Counted from the stretch's first letter, positions 27,960 through 37,745 are shown. The stretch is 64,000 nt of DNA from Terrabacter aerolatus (GCF_007991735.1 NZ_BJYX01000003.1:62001-126000), one strand, 5' to 3'. Translations and numbers: made by a program. Notes: generated by a model from the sequence alone, not told the origin.

Positions 27960-28314
27960 TGAGGCTCCAGACCTGTTGCAGGCGGGCGACGAGGATCGCG
28001 ACGACGAGGGCGCCGCCGAGCACGACGGCCATGGCCCACTGCGTCTTCTCCTTGACGGCGATGACGACGCTCGCCGGGATGACGAGCAGGACGGTGAACA
28101 GGTAGGCGATGAAGGTCGCCCGCTCCGCGCCGTCGCCGATGGCGGACGCCTTGGCCAGGCCCACGACGAGCTGGACGAGCAGGGCCACCTCGATGACGGC
28201 ACCGACGATGATGAGCGGGTCGTCGACGAGGCGGCCACGCAGCAGGTGGTGCGCGGCCAGCACGCCGAGCAGGCCGCTCCCGACGAGCAGCACGACGGTC
28301 AGGGGTTGCAGCAC
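27952..28314 (-). CDS. Small membrane protein, four helices
   Basis: Protein of 120 residues that is almost entirely hydrophobic: LTVVLLVGSGLLGVLAA, PLIIVGAVIEVALLVQLVVG, FIAYLFTVLLVIPASVVIAV and WAMAVVLGGALVVAILVA. I do not recognise a family with certainty. It is the first gene of a two-gene unit with the 165-residue membrane protein and is divergent from the ADP-ribosylglycohydrolase gene across 128 bases. Confidence 0.7.
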   Translation of the reverse strand: MLQPLTVVLLVGSGLLGVLAAHHLLRGRLVDDPLIIVGAVIEVALLVQLVVGLAKASAIGDGAERATFIAYLFTVLLVIPASVVIAVKEKTQWAMAVVLGGALVVAILVARLQQVWSLNA

Positions 28315-28442
28315 GCGAGAAGCCTACGGCGTCGACCGCGCACGACGTACCGGCGCCGCTGGTCGGACCTCCCTCCGCGTGGACGGTCGCGGACGGTAGT
28401 TTGCATCCCTGACCACCAGCCCGTCGTGCCCGAGGAGCAGCC

Positions 28443-29888
28443 GTGCCTATCCGCCCCATCGCCGTCGACCGCGCGGCCGGGGTCCTGCTGGGTGAGGCCT
28501 GCGGCGACGCCCTCGGCGTGCCCTACGAGATGGCCGCCCCGCCCGTCGGCGAGGCGGTCATGAAGGGCGGGGGCCTGGGTCCCTACGAGCCGGGCGAGTG
28601 GAGCGACGACACCCAGATGACGCTCTGCGTCGCGCGCGTGGCCGCTCAGGGGATCGACCTCGCCTCGCCCGTGGGGCTCGATGCCGTCGCGGAGGCCTTC
28701 ACCGCCTGGCTGGACGGTGGCGCCACGGACGTCGGCACCCAGACCCGGGCCGTCCTGACCGATGCCAAACAGCTGTCGGGTGCGCCGCACGAGCGTCTGA
28801 CGCGCGCGAGCGAGGCGCTGCACGCGCGGACCGGCCTGACGGCCGGCAACGGCGCGTTGATGCGCACGCCCATCGTCGGGCTGTCGGCGCTGGACGACCG
28901 CGACGCGACGGCCCGGGCCGCACGGGCCATCGCGCTCCTGACGCACGCCGACCCGCTCGCCGGCGACTCGGCGGTGCTGTGGTCCGAGGCGGTCCGCGTG
29001 GCCGTCACCGAGGGCCGGCTCGACCTCGCGGCGGGGCTCGACCTCGTCAGCGTCTCCAACGCCGGGCGCTGGGGTGACTGGATCGAGGCAGCGACGGGGG
29101 CGGAACCGGGCGGGTTCGGCGACAACGGCTACACGGTCACGGCCCTGCAGGACGCCTGGGCCGCGATCACGACGACCGACCGCGGCGACGGGTCGGCCAT
29201 GCACCTCCAGCGGGGGCTGCAGGCCGCCGTCCGCGCCGGCCACGACACCGACACCGTCGCCGCCATTGCCGGCTCGCTGCTCGGGGCCCGCTACGGCGCG
29301 TCGGCGGTGCCGACGCAGTGGCGTCGCATGGTGCACGGCTGGCCCGGTCTGCGCGCGCACGACGTCGTGGAGCTGGCCGTGTCCACCTCGGTGGGCGGCC
29401 GCCGGCACGGCGAGTGGCCGTCGGTGCCGTCGATGGGCGACCCGCAGATCCCCACGCTCGGGACGCCGCACCCCATCGACCCCGACATCGTGCTCGGCAC
29501 CATCTCGGACCTGGGCCGCGTGCGCGAGCTCGACGTGCAGGCCATCGTCTCCCTCTGCGCCCTAGGCCTCGACGACATCCCGGCCACGGGCATGAGCGCC
29601 CGGGACCACATCGAGTTCTGGATCAACGACGAGGAGCAGGAGGAGGGCAACCCGCACCTCGACTTCGTCCTCGACGACGCGTCGTCGGCCCTGCGCCAGT
29701 TCCGGGCCGAGGGCAAGCGCGTCCTCGTCCACTGTCGCCAGGGAGTCGCGCGCACCCCGGCCGTCGCGCTGCGGTATGCCGTCGACCTCGGCGTCGCGCC
29801 CGAGCTGGCCGAGCGGTCCATCCGCGAGGCGCTGCCCGGGATCCGCGGTGAGGGTCGCCTCTGGGAGGTCGCCGCGCACGGCGCCTGA
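28443..29888 (+). CDS. ADP-ribosylglycohydrolase fused to a cysteine phosphatase domain
   Basis: Two-domain enzyme of 481 residues. Residues 1-320 are a DraG/ARH-type ADP-ribosylglycohydrolase with metal-binding motifs GEACGDALGVPYE, GEWSDDTQM and GHDTDTVAAIAGSLLGARYG. After a linker (about residues 320-350), residues 350-481 resemble a dual-specificity protein phosphatase: Asp-containing loop (GLDDIPATGM), then the P-loop VHCRQGVARTPAVALRY (HCx5RT, near residue 430). The GTG start at 28443 follows CGAGGAG. It probably removes ADP-ribose and phosphate or acts on phosphorylated ADP-ribose conjugates; the pairing is the notable point. Monocistronic as far as can be seen. Confidence 0.87.
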   Translation: MPIRPIAVDRAAGVLLGEACGDALGVPYEMAAPPVGEAVMKGGGLGPYEPGEWSDDTQMTLCVARVAAQGIDLASPVGLDAVAEAFTAWLDGGATDVGTQTRAVLTDAKQLSGAPHERLTRASEALHARTGLTAGNGALMRTPIVGLSALDDRDATARAARAIALLTHADPLAGDSAVLWSEAVRVAVTEGRLDLAAGLDLVSVSNAGRWGDWIEAATGAEPGGFGDNGYTVTALQDAWAAITTTDRGDGSAMHLQRGLQAAVRAGHDTDTVAAIAGSLLGARYGASAVPTQWRRMVHGWPGLRAHDVVELAVSTSVGGRRHGEWPSVPSMGDPQIPTLGTPHPIDPDIVLGTISDLGRVRELDVQAIVSLCALGLDDIPATGMSARDHIEFWINDEEQEEGNPHLDFVLDDASSALRQFRAEGKRVLVHCRQGVARTPAVALRYAVDLGVAPELAERSIREALPGIRGEGRLWEVAAHGA

Positions 29889-29988
29889 CCACGGCGCCTG
29901 ACCACGGGGTTCGCGCCACTGGGGGCAGCGCCGCGCACGGAGTCGGGAGACCCGGGACGAGTCGTCGGCGGTGAGCGTCTGGACGGGC

Positions 29989-32900
29989 TCAGACCGTCTT
30001 GGCCTCGTCGACGTAGCGGCACAGCGCGTTGACCGCGCGCAGCTCCTCGGGCGTGTGCACCTCTGCGTCGGTGAGCGACGGGCTGCCGACCACGACGGCC
30101 ATCGCCCTGGCCCGCGAGATCGCGACGTTGAGACGGTGCAGGTCGTAGAGGAACGGGACCCCGCGCGGCGCGAGAGCAGCCGTCGTGCTCGCCATCGAGT
30201 AGATGACGACCGCGCCCTGCTGGCCCTGGAACTTGTCGACCGTGCCGACCCGGGCGCCCTCGGGCAGCTCGGCGGCGAGCGTCGCCACGTGGGCGTTGTA
30301 GGGGGCGACGACGAGGATGTCACCGAGGCCGATCGGGCGCGAGTCCCCGTCGGCCGTGGTCCACGTGCCACGCAGCAGGTCCTCGACGAGGCCGCGCACG
30401 ACGAGCGCCTCCTGACGGCTCGCCTGCTCGCAGAGGACCTCGTGCTCGACGGGCACCCACCGAAGCCCGTCGCCCGACAGGGCACCCGGCGCCTCGACGG
30501 AGAGCCGCTCGCGTCCGGGCGCCGACTCGAGGCGGCCCTCGTAGGCGAGCTGGGACACGAAGGCCGTCAGGCTCGGGTGCATCCGGTGGGTGCGGTCGAG
30601 GAAGACTCCCCGGTCGGAGGGGATGACGTCGTGGACGATGCCGTCGTCGGTGGTGCGGAGGTGGTCGAGGGCCGACACCCCGGATCCGTGGGGGTGCACC
30701 GCCTTGGTCGGCTGCGTCAGCTGCTGCGGGTCGCCGAGCAGGACGAGGGAGCGCGCCGCCGGTGCGACGGCCACGGCGTTGGCGAGCGAGAACTGACCGG
30801 CCTCGTCGATGACGAGGACGTCGACGGCGTCGACCATGTCGTCACGCGACCACAGCCAGGCCGTGCCACCGACCAGGGTGGTCGAGCCGTCGGCGAGGGC
30901 GACCACGATCGCGGCGTTGTCGGAGGTGTGCCGGACCAGGGCGTCAGGGTCGTCCGGCACGTCGCCCTCCTCGACGTTGGTGCCGTCCTTGTGCCACGCA
31001 GGACGAGACACCTCCTCGAGGAGGTTGAGCACCACGGCGTGCGACTGGGCGGTGACGCCGACCCGCAGTCCGGCGTCGAGCAGCTCGCGGATGAGCGCCG
31101 ACCCCGCATACGTCTTGCCGGTGCCGGGAGGACCCTGCACGGCGAGCACCTCACCGTCGAGCGCTCGGCCCACGCGGACGACGACGTCCTTGGGGGTCTC
31201 GTCACCACGAGCAGCGAGCGCGTCACCGGCAGGGACCGAGCGTCCGATGAGCCTCGTGGCGAGGTTGGTGCCCCCGGCGAGCGCCAGCTCACCGGTGCGG
31301 GCGATGCTGGCCCGCAGGGCGGCGTCCATCACGGGGCCCGGGCCACCGAGCCCACGCGGACGGGGCGGATCGAGGGATTTCTTCATCGACAGCTCGACCC
31401 AGCCCCGGGCGGGGTCGAGTCCCACGACCTTGCCGACGGGAGCGTGGGTGTCGACGTCGGGGACGTACTTGCCGACCGACACCTTGCAGTCCTGCGGCGG
31501 GAACGGGTAGCGCCAGACCTTGGAGAGCCTGACGATCCGCATCTCCTCGGGCTCGCCGAGGTCCCCGATCGCGGTGCCGTCCTCGACGAGCTCGGCGGTC
31601 TCGAGCTCCTTGTACCGGAAGAAGTCCCACCACTCGGGTCGCTTCTCGCGCCGGTGCCAGCCGACGAGGCCGGCGAGCAGCTCGTGCCCGCCGTCGAGGA
31701 GACGTTCGGCGAGGGCGATCTCGGCGCGCTCCTCGTCGGAGATCTCGCGCAGCTGCTCGGGCACGGGTCGTGACAGCGTGTGCCCGGCGCGGCCGAGCTC
31801 GTCACGGCGCTCCTCGAGCCAGTCGTGCAGGGCGAGGGTCGAGCGCACGTCCTCCTCGTTGTACCGGCGGATGTCGTCGAGGATGGCCTGGTCTGCGGTG
31901 CCGTCGTCGCGTCCGGCGAGCCAGCGTTCGTACTCGACGACGGACGACAGCCCGTCGGCGACACCTGCGCCGTCGGCGGATCGCGTGTGGCCCCAGTAGA
32001 ACTCCTCGAGCTTCTTGATCGAGTAGGAGCCCTTGCTGATGCGCACCCCCTGGCGGACGACGGCGTAGAGGTCGACGAAGACCTCGTGGCGCAGCAGCTG
32101 GTCGAGCTCGGCCTCGCGCGTGGCGTGCTGGCCGACGAGCCGCTTGAGGGCGGTCGTCTCGTAGGGCGCGTAGTGGTAGACGTGCATGTCGGGGTGCTGC
32201 CGCCACCGCTCGGTCAGCCAGTCGAGCAGCCCCGACGTGAGGCGTCCCTCCTCGGCGAAGTCGTGGGCCCAGAACTCCACGAACTCGCCCTGCCGGGTCC
32301 AGATGCCGGCGAGGTACTCCCGGCCCGCGCCGCCCTCGGCCCAGGGGTCGCCCTCGAAGTCGAGGTAGACGTCGCCCTCGTCGGGCTCGGGCAGCATCTG
32401 CAGGCCACGCGCCGGCTCGGGGTCGAGCAGCTCGTACTGCGCCTCGCCCGTCTCGCGTTCGGCGAGCTGGAGCCGGGCCTGCTGGAGCAGCCGCCGCCGC
32501 GACGCGGTCGACAGGGCGGGCGCCAGCTCGTCCTCGGTCGACCGCGCCAGCGAGCGCAGCGTCGGGATGCCGAGGTCGATGAGCGCTGCCCGGTGGTCGG
32601 CGCGCATGCCGGCGACCTGGATGAGGTCGTCACGGTCCAGCCACTCCTGCGCGCACCGCTCCTTCCACCGGCACTGGCCGCAGTGCTGCACACGGGCCGA
32701 CTCGGTCTCGCGAGGGCTGGCGATGGCGTCGAGCAGCTCGGCGCGGCGACGGCGGGCGTACGGCGCGACGTCGACGAGGCGCCACGGGTGCGACTCTGCG
32801 TCGCCCGTGACGACGGTGAGCCACTGCGGCGCGACCCCCTGGAGCAGCTCGAGGCGCGCGGCATACGTCGCCATCTGGAGCAGGGCGGGCACCTTGAGAC

Positions 32901-33339
32901 GCCGGGCGAGCTTCGTGTCGGCGATGTCGTAGCGCCAGGGCCCGAGGTCGCTCGGCTCCTCGACGCGCAGGAGGAAGTCGGCCAGGCCCACCCAGTGGCC
33001 GTCGAAGAAGGTCGCCTGGTAGACGACGTCGACGCCGCGGCGCATGGCATCGAGGGTGGCCGCCTCGGCCGCGGCACCCTTGAGCCCGAGAGCCGCGATG
33101 TCCTCGACGACCCGCCCTTCGGCGACGAGCCGGTCGAGGTAGGCCCGCTCGTGCTCGAGGCCCTTGGCGAAGACGAGGTTGAGCGAGTCGTCGGCACCGC
33201 TCGCACCCACCCTCACGCCGTCACCGCGCCCTCCCCGAGAGTCCAGCGCCTCGAGGTCGAGGGTCGTGATGTGCGCGCACGCCACGTGCTTCGTCAGGTC
33301 CGTGGGACTCAGGACGAGGTGGCCGTCGATGCGCTGCAT
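29989..33339 (-). CDS. TM0106-type RecB-like nuclease fused to SF1 helicase
   Basis: Large nucleic-acid enzyme of 1116 residues. Residues 1-270 are a RecB/Cas4-like nuclease of the TM0106 family, with LSPTDLTKHVACAHITTLDLE and a C-terminal cysteine cluster HCGQCRWKERCAQEW that probably binds a 4Fe-4S cluster. Residues 340-520 hold an RNase H-like exonuclease (VYLDFEGDPW, DLYAVV, YNEEDVRSTLALHDWL). Residues 700-1116 are an SF1 Dna2/UPF1-type helicase: Walker A GPPGTGKTYAGSA, VLVIDEAGQFSL, GDPQQLTQP, VDKFQGQQ and LNVAISRARA. ATG 33339 (MQRIDGHLVLS) matches the family N-terminus. The role is DNA/RNA processing or defence. Confidence 0.9.
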   Translation of the reverse strand: MQRIDGHLVLSPTDLTKHVACAHITTLDLEALDSRGGRGDGVRVGASGADDSLNLVFAKGLEHERAYLDRLVAEGRVVEDIAALGLKGAAAEAATLDAMRRGVDVVYQATFFDGHWVGLADFLLRVEEPSDLGPWRYDIADTKLARRLKVPALLQMATYAARLELLQGVAPQWLTVVTGDAESHPWRLVDVAPYARRRRAELLDAIASPRETESARVQHCGQCRWKERCAQEWLDRDDLIQVAGMRADHRAALIDLGIPTLRSLARSTEDELAPALSTASRRRLLQQARLQLAERETGEAQYELLDPEPARGLQMLPEPDEGDVYLDFEGDPWAEGGAGREYLAGIWTRQGEFVEFWAHDFAEEGRLTSGLLDWLTERWRQHPDMHVYHYAPYETTALKRLVGQHATREAELDQLLRHEVFVDLYAVVRQGVRISKGSYSIKKLEEFYWGHTRSADGAGVADGLSSVVEYERWLAGRDDGTADQAILDDIRRYNEEDVRSTLALHDWLEERRDELGRAGHTLSRPVPEQLREISDEERAEIALAERLLDGGHELLAGLVGWHRREKRPEWWDFFRYKELETAELVEDGTAIGDLGEPEEMRIVRLSKVWRYPFPPQDCKVSVGKYVPDVDTHAPVGKVVGLDPARGWVELSMKKSLDPPRPRGLGGPGPVMDAALRASIARTGELALAGGTNLATRLIGRSVPAGDALAARGDETPKDVVVRVGRALDGEVLAVQGPPGTGKTYAGSALIRELLDAGLRVGVTAQSHAVVLNLLEEVSRPAWHKDGTNVEEGDVPDDPDALVRHTSDNAAIVVALADGSTTLVGGTAWLWSRDDMVDAVDVLVIDEAGQFSLANAVAVAPAARSLVLLGDPQQLTQPTKAVHPHGSGVSALDHLRTTDDGIVHDVIPSDRGVFLDRTHRMHPSLTAFVSQLAYEGRLESAPGRERLSVEAPGALSGDGLRWVPVEHEVLCEQASRQEALVVRGLVEDLLRGTWTTADGDSRPIGLGDILVVAPYNAHVATLAAELPEGARVGTVDKFQGQQGAVVIYSMASTTAALAPRGVPFLYDLHRLNVAISRARAMAVVVGSPSLTDAEVHTPEELRAVNALCRYVDEAKTV

Positions 33340-33439
33340 GCAGGCGAGTATGCCGCGCGGCACCGACAGCCCCGACGCCCCTCGGTCGTCCCCGACGCGA
33401 CGGAGTGAACGGGTCTGCGCGTCTTCGCACGCCACCGCC

Positions 33440-33460
33440 CGAACCGGGATAAATTGCACC
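33440..33460 (+). promoter_or_regulatory. Possible promoter of the large subtilase
   Basis: GATAAATTG at about 33448-33456 is an isolated AT-rich patch about 95 bases before the subtilase start and could be a -10 element (TAAATT). No good -35 is seen. Weak call. Confidence 0.3.
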
Positions 33461-33550
33461 GGGCGTGGCAGGCAGGTTCGGGGGCGAGCGTCCCCTGCGC
33501 ACGCGGTGCTGTGGCGCCGCGAGCGAACGGAGCCGCGCGAGGAGGATTCG

Positions 33551-36500
33551 TTGTCCCACAACAGTCGGGGACCACGGCGCGCGAGCCGTGGCGTGATGTG
33601 CACGGTCAGCGCCGGTGCCATCGCGGCGCTGGCCGCCACCAGCCTCGGGGCCGCGCCGGTGTCGGCGAGCCCTGACCCCATCGTCAAGCACCGCAGCGAC
33701 CGCACGGTGCCCGACCGCGCCACGGGGGCCGGCTCCCTGCGCCTCGGCACCCAGCGGGTGGCGGCCGGCGACAGGGTCGACCAGGCACTTCGCGCGGCCA
33801 AGGGTCCGGTCGACGTCATGATCGAGCTCGACGCCGCCCCGGCGACCGCGGCCTTCGGACAGGCCCGGGGGCGCGGGCTGGCAGCGGCACGGACCGCCGG
33901 CCGCGTGCAGGCCTCCACCGTCAAGGCCGCCCAGCGCGGCGTCGAGTCCCGCTTCGGCGCGGCTGCGACGCAGGCGCGCACGCTCTACCGCCTCCACACG
34001 GCATACGCAGGCATAGCCGTCCGCACGGACGCGTCCAGGCTCGGCTCCCTCGCCGCGATCCCCGGGGTCAAGGCGATCCACCGGCTCACCCCCAAGCAGC
34101 CCAGCAACACCTCCTCCGTGCCGCTCATCGGCGCCACCAAGGCCTGGCAGGCCCTCGGGGAGACGGGCAAGGGGGTGCGCATCGGCATCATCGACACCGG
34201 CATCGACTACACCCACGCCGACTTCGGCGGACCCGGCACCGTCGAGGCGTTCAAGGCGGCCGGCGCGTCCAACACCTTCACGCCGACGGCCAAGGTCGTC
34301 GGCGGGTACGACTTCGCCGGCGACGCCTACAACGCCGACCCGAGCAGCGACACCTTCGACCCCGTCCCCCACCCCGACGCCAACCCGCTCGACTGCAACG
34401 GGCACGGCTCGCACGTGGCCGGGACGGCCGCGGGCCTCGGGGTCGCCGCGGACGGCACGACGTGGTCCGGCGGCTACACCGAGGACATCGACCCGACCAG
34501 GCTCGAGATCGGTCCCGGCGTCGCGCCCGAGGCGAGCCTCTACGCCCTCAAGGTGTTCGGCTGCGACGGGTCGACCGATGTCGTCGGCCAGGCCCTCGAC
34601 TGGGCCGCCGACCCCAACGGCGACGGCGACCTCTCCGACCACCTCGACGTCGTCAACATGTCCCTGGGCAGCTCCTACGGATCCCCGCAGGACCCCGACG
34701 CCGTTGCCGCGAACAACCTCGCGGCCCTCGGCACCGTCGTCGTCGCCTCCATGGGCAACTCCGGCGACGTCTACGAGGTCGGTGGCTCCCCCGGCAACGC
34801 TCCCCGGGTGCTCGCCGTCGCCGCCTCCGACGACGGCAACGACGTCGTGGACGGGCTCAAGGTCGACTCCCCCGCCGGCATCGAGCCGGCCGACACGGTC
34901 GACGGCACGCAGGACGACGTCTTCGGCGCGCTCAAGTCCTCCGACTACGACTGGAAGGGCCAGCCGGGCGTGACCGACACCGCGGTGGCCGCCGTCGGCG
35001 ACTGGTCCACGCCCGCGTCCGCCACGAACAACACGGACGGCTGCGACCCCTACTCGTCCGCGGACGCGGCGAGGATCGCCGGCAAGGTCGTGCTGGAGAT
35101 GTGGCTCGACGGCAACGGCCGCCGGTGCGGTTCGATCGCCCGAGGCACCAACGCGCAGGCCGCCGGCGCCGCCGGCATCATCTACGGCAGCGACACCAAC
35201 GCGTTCTCGGCAGGCGTCTCGGGCAGCAAGGTGCTCCCGGCCATGCTCGTCGTCAACCAGGCGACACGCGCCGTCAAGGCTCGGCTCGACGCCGACGCCG
35301 AGGTCCGCGTCACGATGACCGACGCCCTGCGTAAATCCGTCACCATCCGCAACCCCAAGGCCGTCGACCAGCTCGCCGGCTTCTCCTCGCGCGGGGTCGG
35401 TGTGGCCGGCGACGTCAAGCCCGACGTGGCCGCCCCCGGCGTCACGACCTTCTCCGTCGCCGTCGGCACGGGCCACGAGGGCGTCTCCGAGAGCGGCACG
35501 TCCATGGCGTCTCCGCACGTCGCCGGTGAGGCCGCCCTCGTGCGCGGCTCGCACCCGACGTGGTCGGTCGAGGAGGTCAAGGCGGCGATCATGAACACCG
35601 CCACCCAGGACGTCTTCGTCGGCCCCGACCACACGGGCGGCGTCTACGGACCCGAGCGCGTCGGGGCCGGACGGGTCGTCGCCGACGCCGCCGTCGCCAC
35701 CGATACGCTCGCCTACGTCGCCGACGACCCGGGCGCCGTCAGTGTCTCGTTCGGACCTGTCGCCGTCACGACGCCGACGAAGACCCTGACCAAGACGGTG
35801 CGGGTCGTCAACAAGCGTCCCCTGCGGGACGTGTCCTACGTCCTGTCCTACGCTCCGGCCCACCCGACCCCGGGAGTGACGTACGCGTTCAGCCCGTCCC
35901 AGGTGCGCGTGCCCGCCGGTGGCACGGTCGACGTCAAGGTCACCGCGACCTTCACGAGGTCCGCGCTGCGAGCCGTCACCGACCCCACCACGGCGACCGA
36001 CCCGCTGGCCCTCGGGATCGCCCGCAGCTATCGCACCGACGCGAGCGGACGCATGGTCCTCGAGCCCGTCGAGGGCACCCCGGACGGCCCGCTCCGCGTG
36101 CCGGTGTGGTCGGCGCCGCGACCGGCCTCGACGATGTCGTCTCCCTCGAGCACGACCGTCGTCCACAAGGCCGGGCTGCCGGCCGGGGTCGCGACCTCGA
36201 TGCTGCCCCTCATGGGGGGTGGTCTCGACCAGGGCAGCGGGTCGACGTCGTACGCGTCGTCGGTCTCGACGTTCCAGCTCCAGGGCGTGAGCCCGCGGCT
36301 GCCCACCTGCTCGCCGAGCCAGGTCGTGAGCTGCGTCGGCACGCCTGACGACCGCGGCGCCGACCTGCGCTACGTCGGTGCCGCATCCGATGCACCGCTC
36401 GTCGCCGGTCTCGACCAGGCCACGCTGAGCTTCGGGATCAGCACCCACGGCCCGTGGCGCACGCCGGCCTCGTCCACCGAGTTCGACGTCTTCCTCGACA

Positions 36501-37570
36501 CGAACGCGGACGGCACCGCCGACGCCATGGTCTACAACACCCGCATCTCCGGCACCGACGACGAGGACTACTTCGCGTCCGAGCTCGTCGACCTGCGCCC
36601 CGGTGCGGGCTACGGCAAGGTCCTCGACGACGTTCTCGTCAACGGCATCGACGGGTCGTTCGACACGAACCTGTTCGACAGCGACTCGCTCGCGATGCCC
36701 GTCTCCGTCAAGGTGCTCCGGCAGTCGGGCCTCGTGACGGGCAGCGCACCCCGGGTCCGTTACTGGGTCGGCTCGCTCGCCCAGGGGGTCGCCGTCGACA
36801 CCGTCGGATCGGCTGCTCGCCCGATGACGATCAGCCTCGCCTCGCCGGGCCTGTCCGCCTACGGCGACTTCGGCACGCTGACGAGCACCGACCTCCCCGG
36901 CGAGAGGCTCGAGGTCCGGCGCGACGACGCCTCGGCGAAGGTGGACCAGCCGATGGGCCTGCTCCTGCTGCACCACCTCAACACCGACGGCTCCCGGGCC
37001 GCGGTCGTCACGGTGCGCACGACGTCGACGACGAGGCTCACCGCCAGCCCGACGACCTTCACGCAGGGCGGCCGGACGGTGCTCACGGCGGCGGTCACGC
37101 CCTCGAGCGCCACGGGCACCGTCGTCTTCCGCAAGAACGGGGCCCTCCTGCGGACGGTCGCGGTCTCGGGCGGCAAGGCCGTCCTGACGGTCAACGGGAT
37201 GCCCCGCGGCAGCGTCGTCTTCACCGCCACCTACAGCGGTGACGCACGCCTCGCCGGCAGCACGTCGGCAGGGGTCCGGGTCACGGTCAACGGCGTCGCG
37301 TCCGCCACGTCGCTGCGCACGAGCAGCACGGCCTACCGCTACGGGGCCCGGCCGACGCTGACGGCGACGGTCGCTCCGTCGAGCGCCACGGGCTCGGTCA
37401 CCTTCCGTGACGGCACACGGGTGCTCGGCACGTCGTCGGTCTCACAGGGTCGGGCCGTGCTCCGCCTGCCCGTCCTGTCGCGCGGCACGCATTCGGTGAC
37501 CGCCACGTACAACGGGTCGACGCGCTACAACCCGTCGACCTCCTCGCGGGTGACGCTCCGCGTGAGCTGA
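33551..37570 (+). CDS. Large secreted subtilisin-like serine protease with Ig-like repeats
   Basis: Secreted S8-family protease of 1339 residues. A Sec signal peptide (hydrophobic core VSAGAIAALAATSLGA, cleavage after VSAS) precedes an I9-type propeptide. Catalytic residues are Asp in GIIDTGIDYTHADFGG (near 215), His in DCNGHGSHVAGTAAG (near 285) and Ser in ESGTSMASPHVAGEA (near 650). A PA domain is inserted between His and Ser. The C-terminus has a fibronectin-like region and two tandem bacterial Ig-like domains, each containing (V/A)TPSSATG-type and FTATYSG/VTATYNG motifs. The TTG at 33551 is preferred: GGAGGA lies five bases upstream and the signal peptide starts correctly. Followed by two strong hairpins. 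Confidence 0.92.
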   Translation: MSHNSRGPRRASRGVMCTVSAGAIAALAATSLGAAPVSASPDPIVKHRSDRTVPDRATGAGSLRLGTQRVAAGDRVDQALRAAKGPVDVMIELDAAPATAAFGQARGRGLAAARTAGRVQASTVKAAQRGVESRFGAAATQARTLYRLHTAYAGIAVRTDASRLGSLAAIPGVKAIHRLTPKQPSNTSSVPLIGATKAWQALGETGKGVRIGIIDTGIDYTHADFGGPGTVEAFKAAGASNTFTPTAKVVGGYDFAGDAYNADPSSDTFDPVPHPDANPLDCNGHGSHVAGTAAGLGVAADGTTWSGGYTEDIDPTRLEIGPGVAPEASLYALKVFGCDGSTDVVGQALDWAADPNGDGDLSDHLDVVNMSLGSSYGSPQDPDAVAANNLAALGTVVVASMGNSGDVYEVGGSPGNAPRVLAVAASDDGNDVVDGLKVDSPAGIEPADTVDGTQDDVFGALKSSDYDWKGQPGVTDTAVAAVGDWSTPASATNNTDGCDPYSSADAARIAGKVVLEMWLDGNGRRCGSIARGTNAQAAGAAGIIYGSDTNAFSAGVSGSKVLPAMLVVNQATRAVKARLDADAEVRVTMTDALRKSVTIRNPKAVDQLAGFSSRGVGVAGDVKPDVAAPGVTTFSVAVGTGHEGVSESGTSMASPHVAGEAALVRGSHPTWSVEEVKAAIMNTATQDVFVGPDHTGGVYGPERVGAGRVVADAAVATDTLAYVADDPGAVSVSFGPVAVTTPTKTLTKTVRVVNKRPLRDVSYVLSYAPAHPTPGVTYAFSPSQVRVPAGGTVDVKVTATFTRSALRAVTDPTTATDPLALGIARSYRTDASGRMVLEPVEGTPDGPLRVPVWSAPRPASTMSSPSSTTVVHKAGLPAGVATSMLPLMGGGLDQGSGSTSYASSVSTFQLQGVSPRLPTCSPSQVVSCVGTPDDRGADLRYVGAASDAPLVAGLDQATLSFGISTHGPWRTPASSTEFDVFLDTNADGTADAMVYNTRISGTDDEDYFASELVDLRPGAGYGKVLDDVLVNGIDGSFDTNLFDSDSLAMPVSVKVLRQSGLVTGSAPRVRYWVGSLAQGVAVDTVGSAARPMTISLASPGLSAYGDFGTLTSTDLPGERLEVRRDDASAKVDQPMGLLLLHHLNTDGSRAAVVTVRTTSTTRLTASPTTFTQGGRTVLTAAVTPSSATGTVVFRKNGALLRTVAVSGGKAVLTVNGMPRGSVVFTATYSGDARLAGSTSAGVRVTVNGVASATSLRTSSTAYRYGARPTLTATVAPSSATGSVTFRDGTRVLGTSSVSQGRAVLRLPVLSRGTHSVTATYNGSTRYNPSTSSRVTLRVS

Positions 37571-37595
37571 GCTGAGCGACCGCACGCACCGTGCC

Positions 37596-37642
37596 GACGA
37601 CGTATGCCGTCCGCCCCAGCCGGGCGGGCGGCATACGTCGTC
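37596..37642. terminator. Terminator hairpin built from the GTATGCCG octamer
   Basis: A stem of about 21 bp: GACGACGTATGCCG then TCCGCCC pairs with GGGCGGG then CGGCATACGTCGTC, with one T-G wobble. It lies 25 bases after the subtilase stop. Both arms carry the octamer that recurs across this window. Confidence 0.85.
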
Positions 37643-37703
37643 CTCGTGCCTCCCGTGCGTCTGCCGGCGAGCGCCGTCGGCGGCCGCGTCCGCGGGCGCA
37701 CGG

Positions 37704-37745
37704 GCAGCAGGAAGGCGGCCCTCCCGGGAGGACCGCCTTGCTGCT
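37704..37745. terminator. Second intergenic hairpin, DoxX side
   Basis: GCAGCAGGAAGGCGG, then CCCTCCCGGGAGG and CCGCCTTGCTGC form a nearly symmetric stem centred on CCCGGG. It lies between the convergent subtilase and doxX genes and probably terminates doxX. Confidence 0.75.

Noticed and set aside
29877-29903. Direct repeat CACGGCGCCTGAC at the end of the ADP-ribosylglycohydrolase gene
   Set aside because: Two short copies across the stop codon are likely slippage; I saw no function.
33221-36976. A 1251-codon open frame antisense to the large subtilase
   Set aside because: The translation is low-complexity, while the plus-strand frame encodes a complete protease with signal peptide and catalytic triad.
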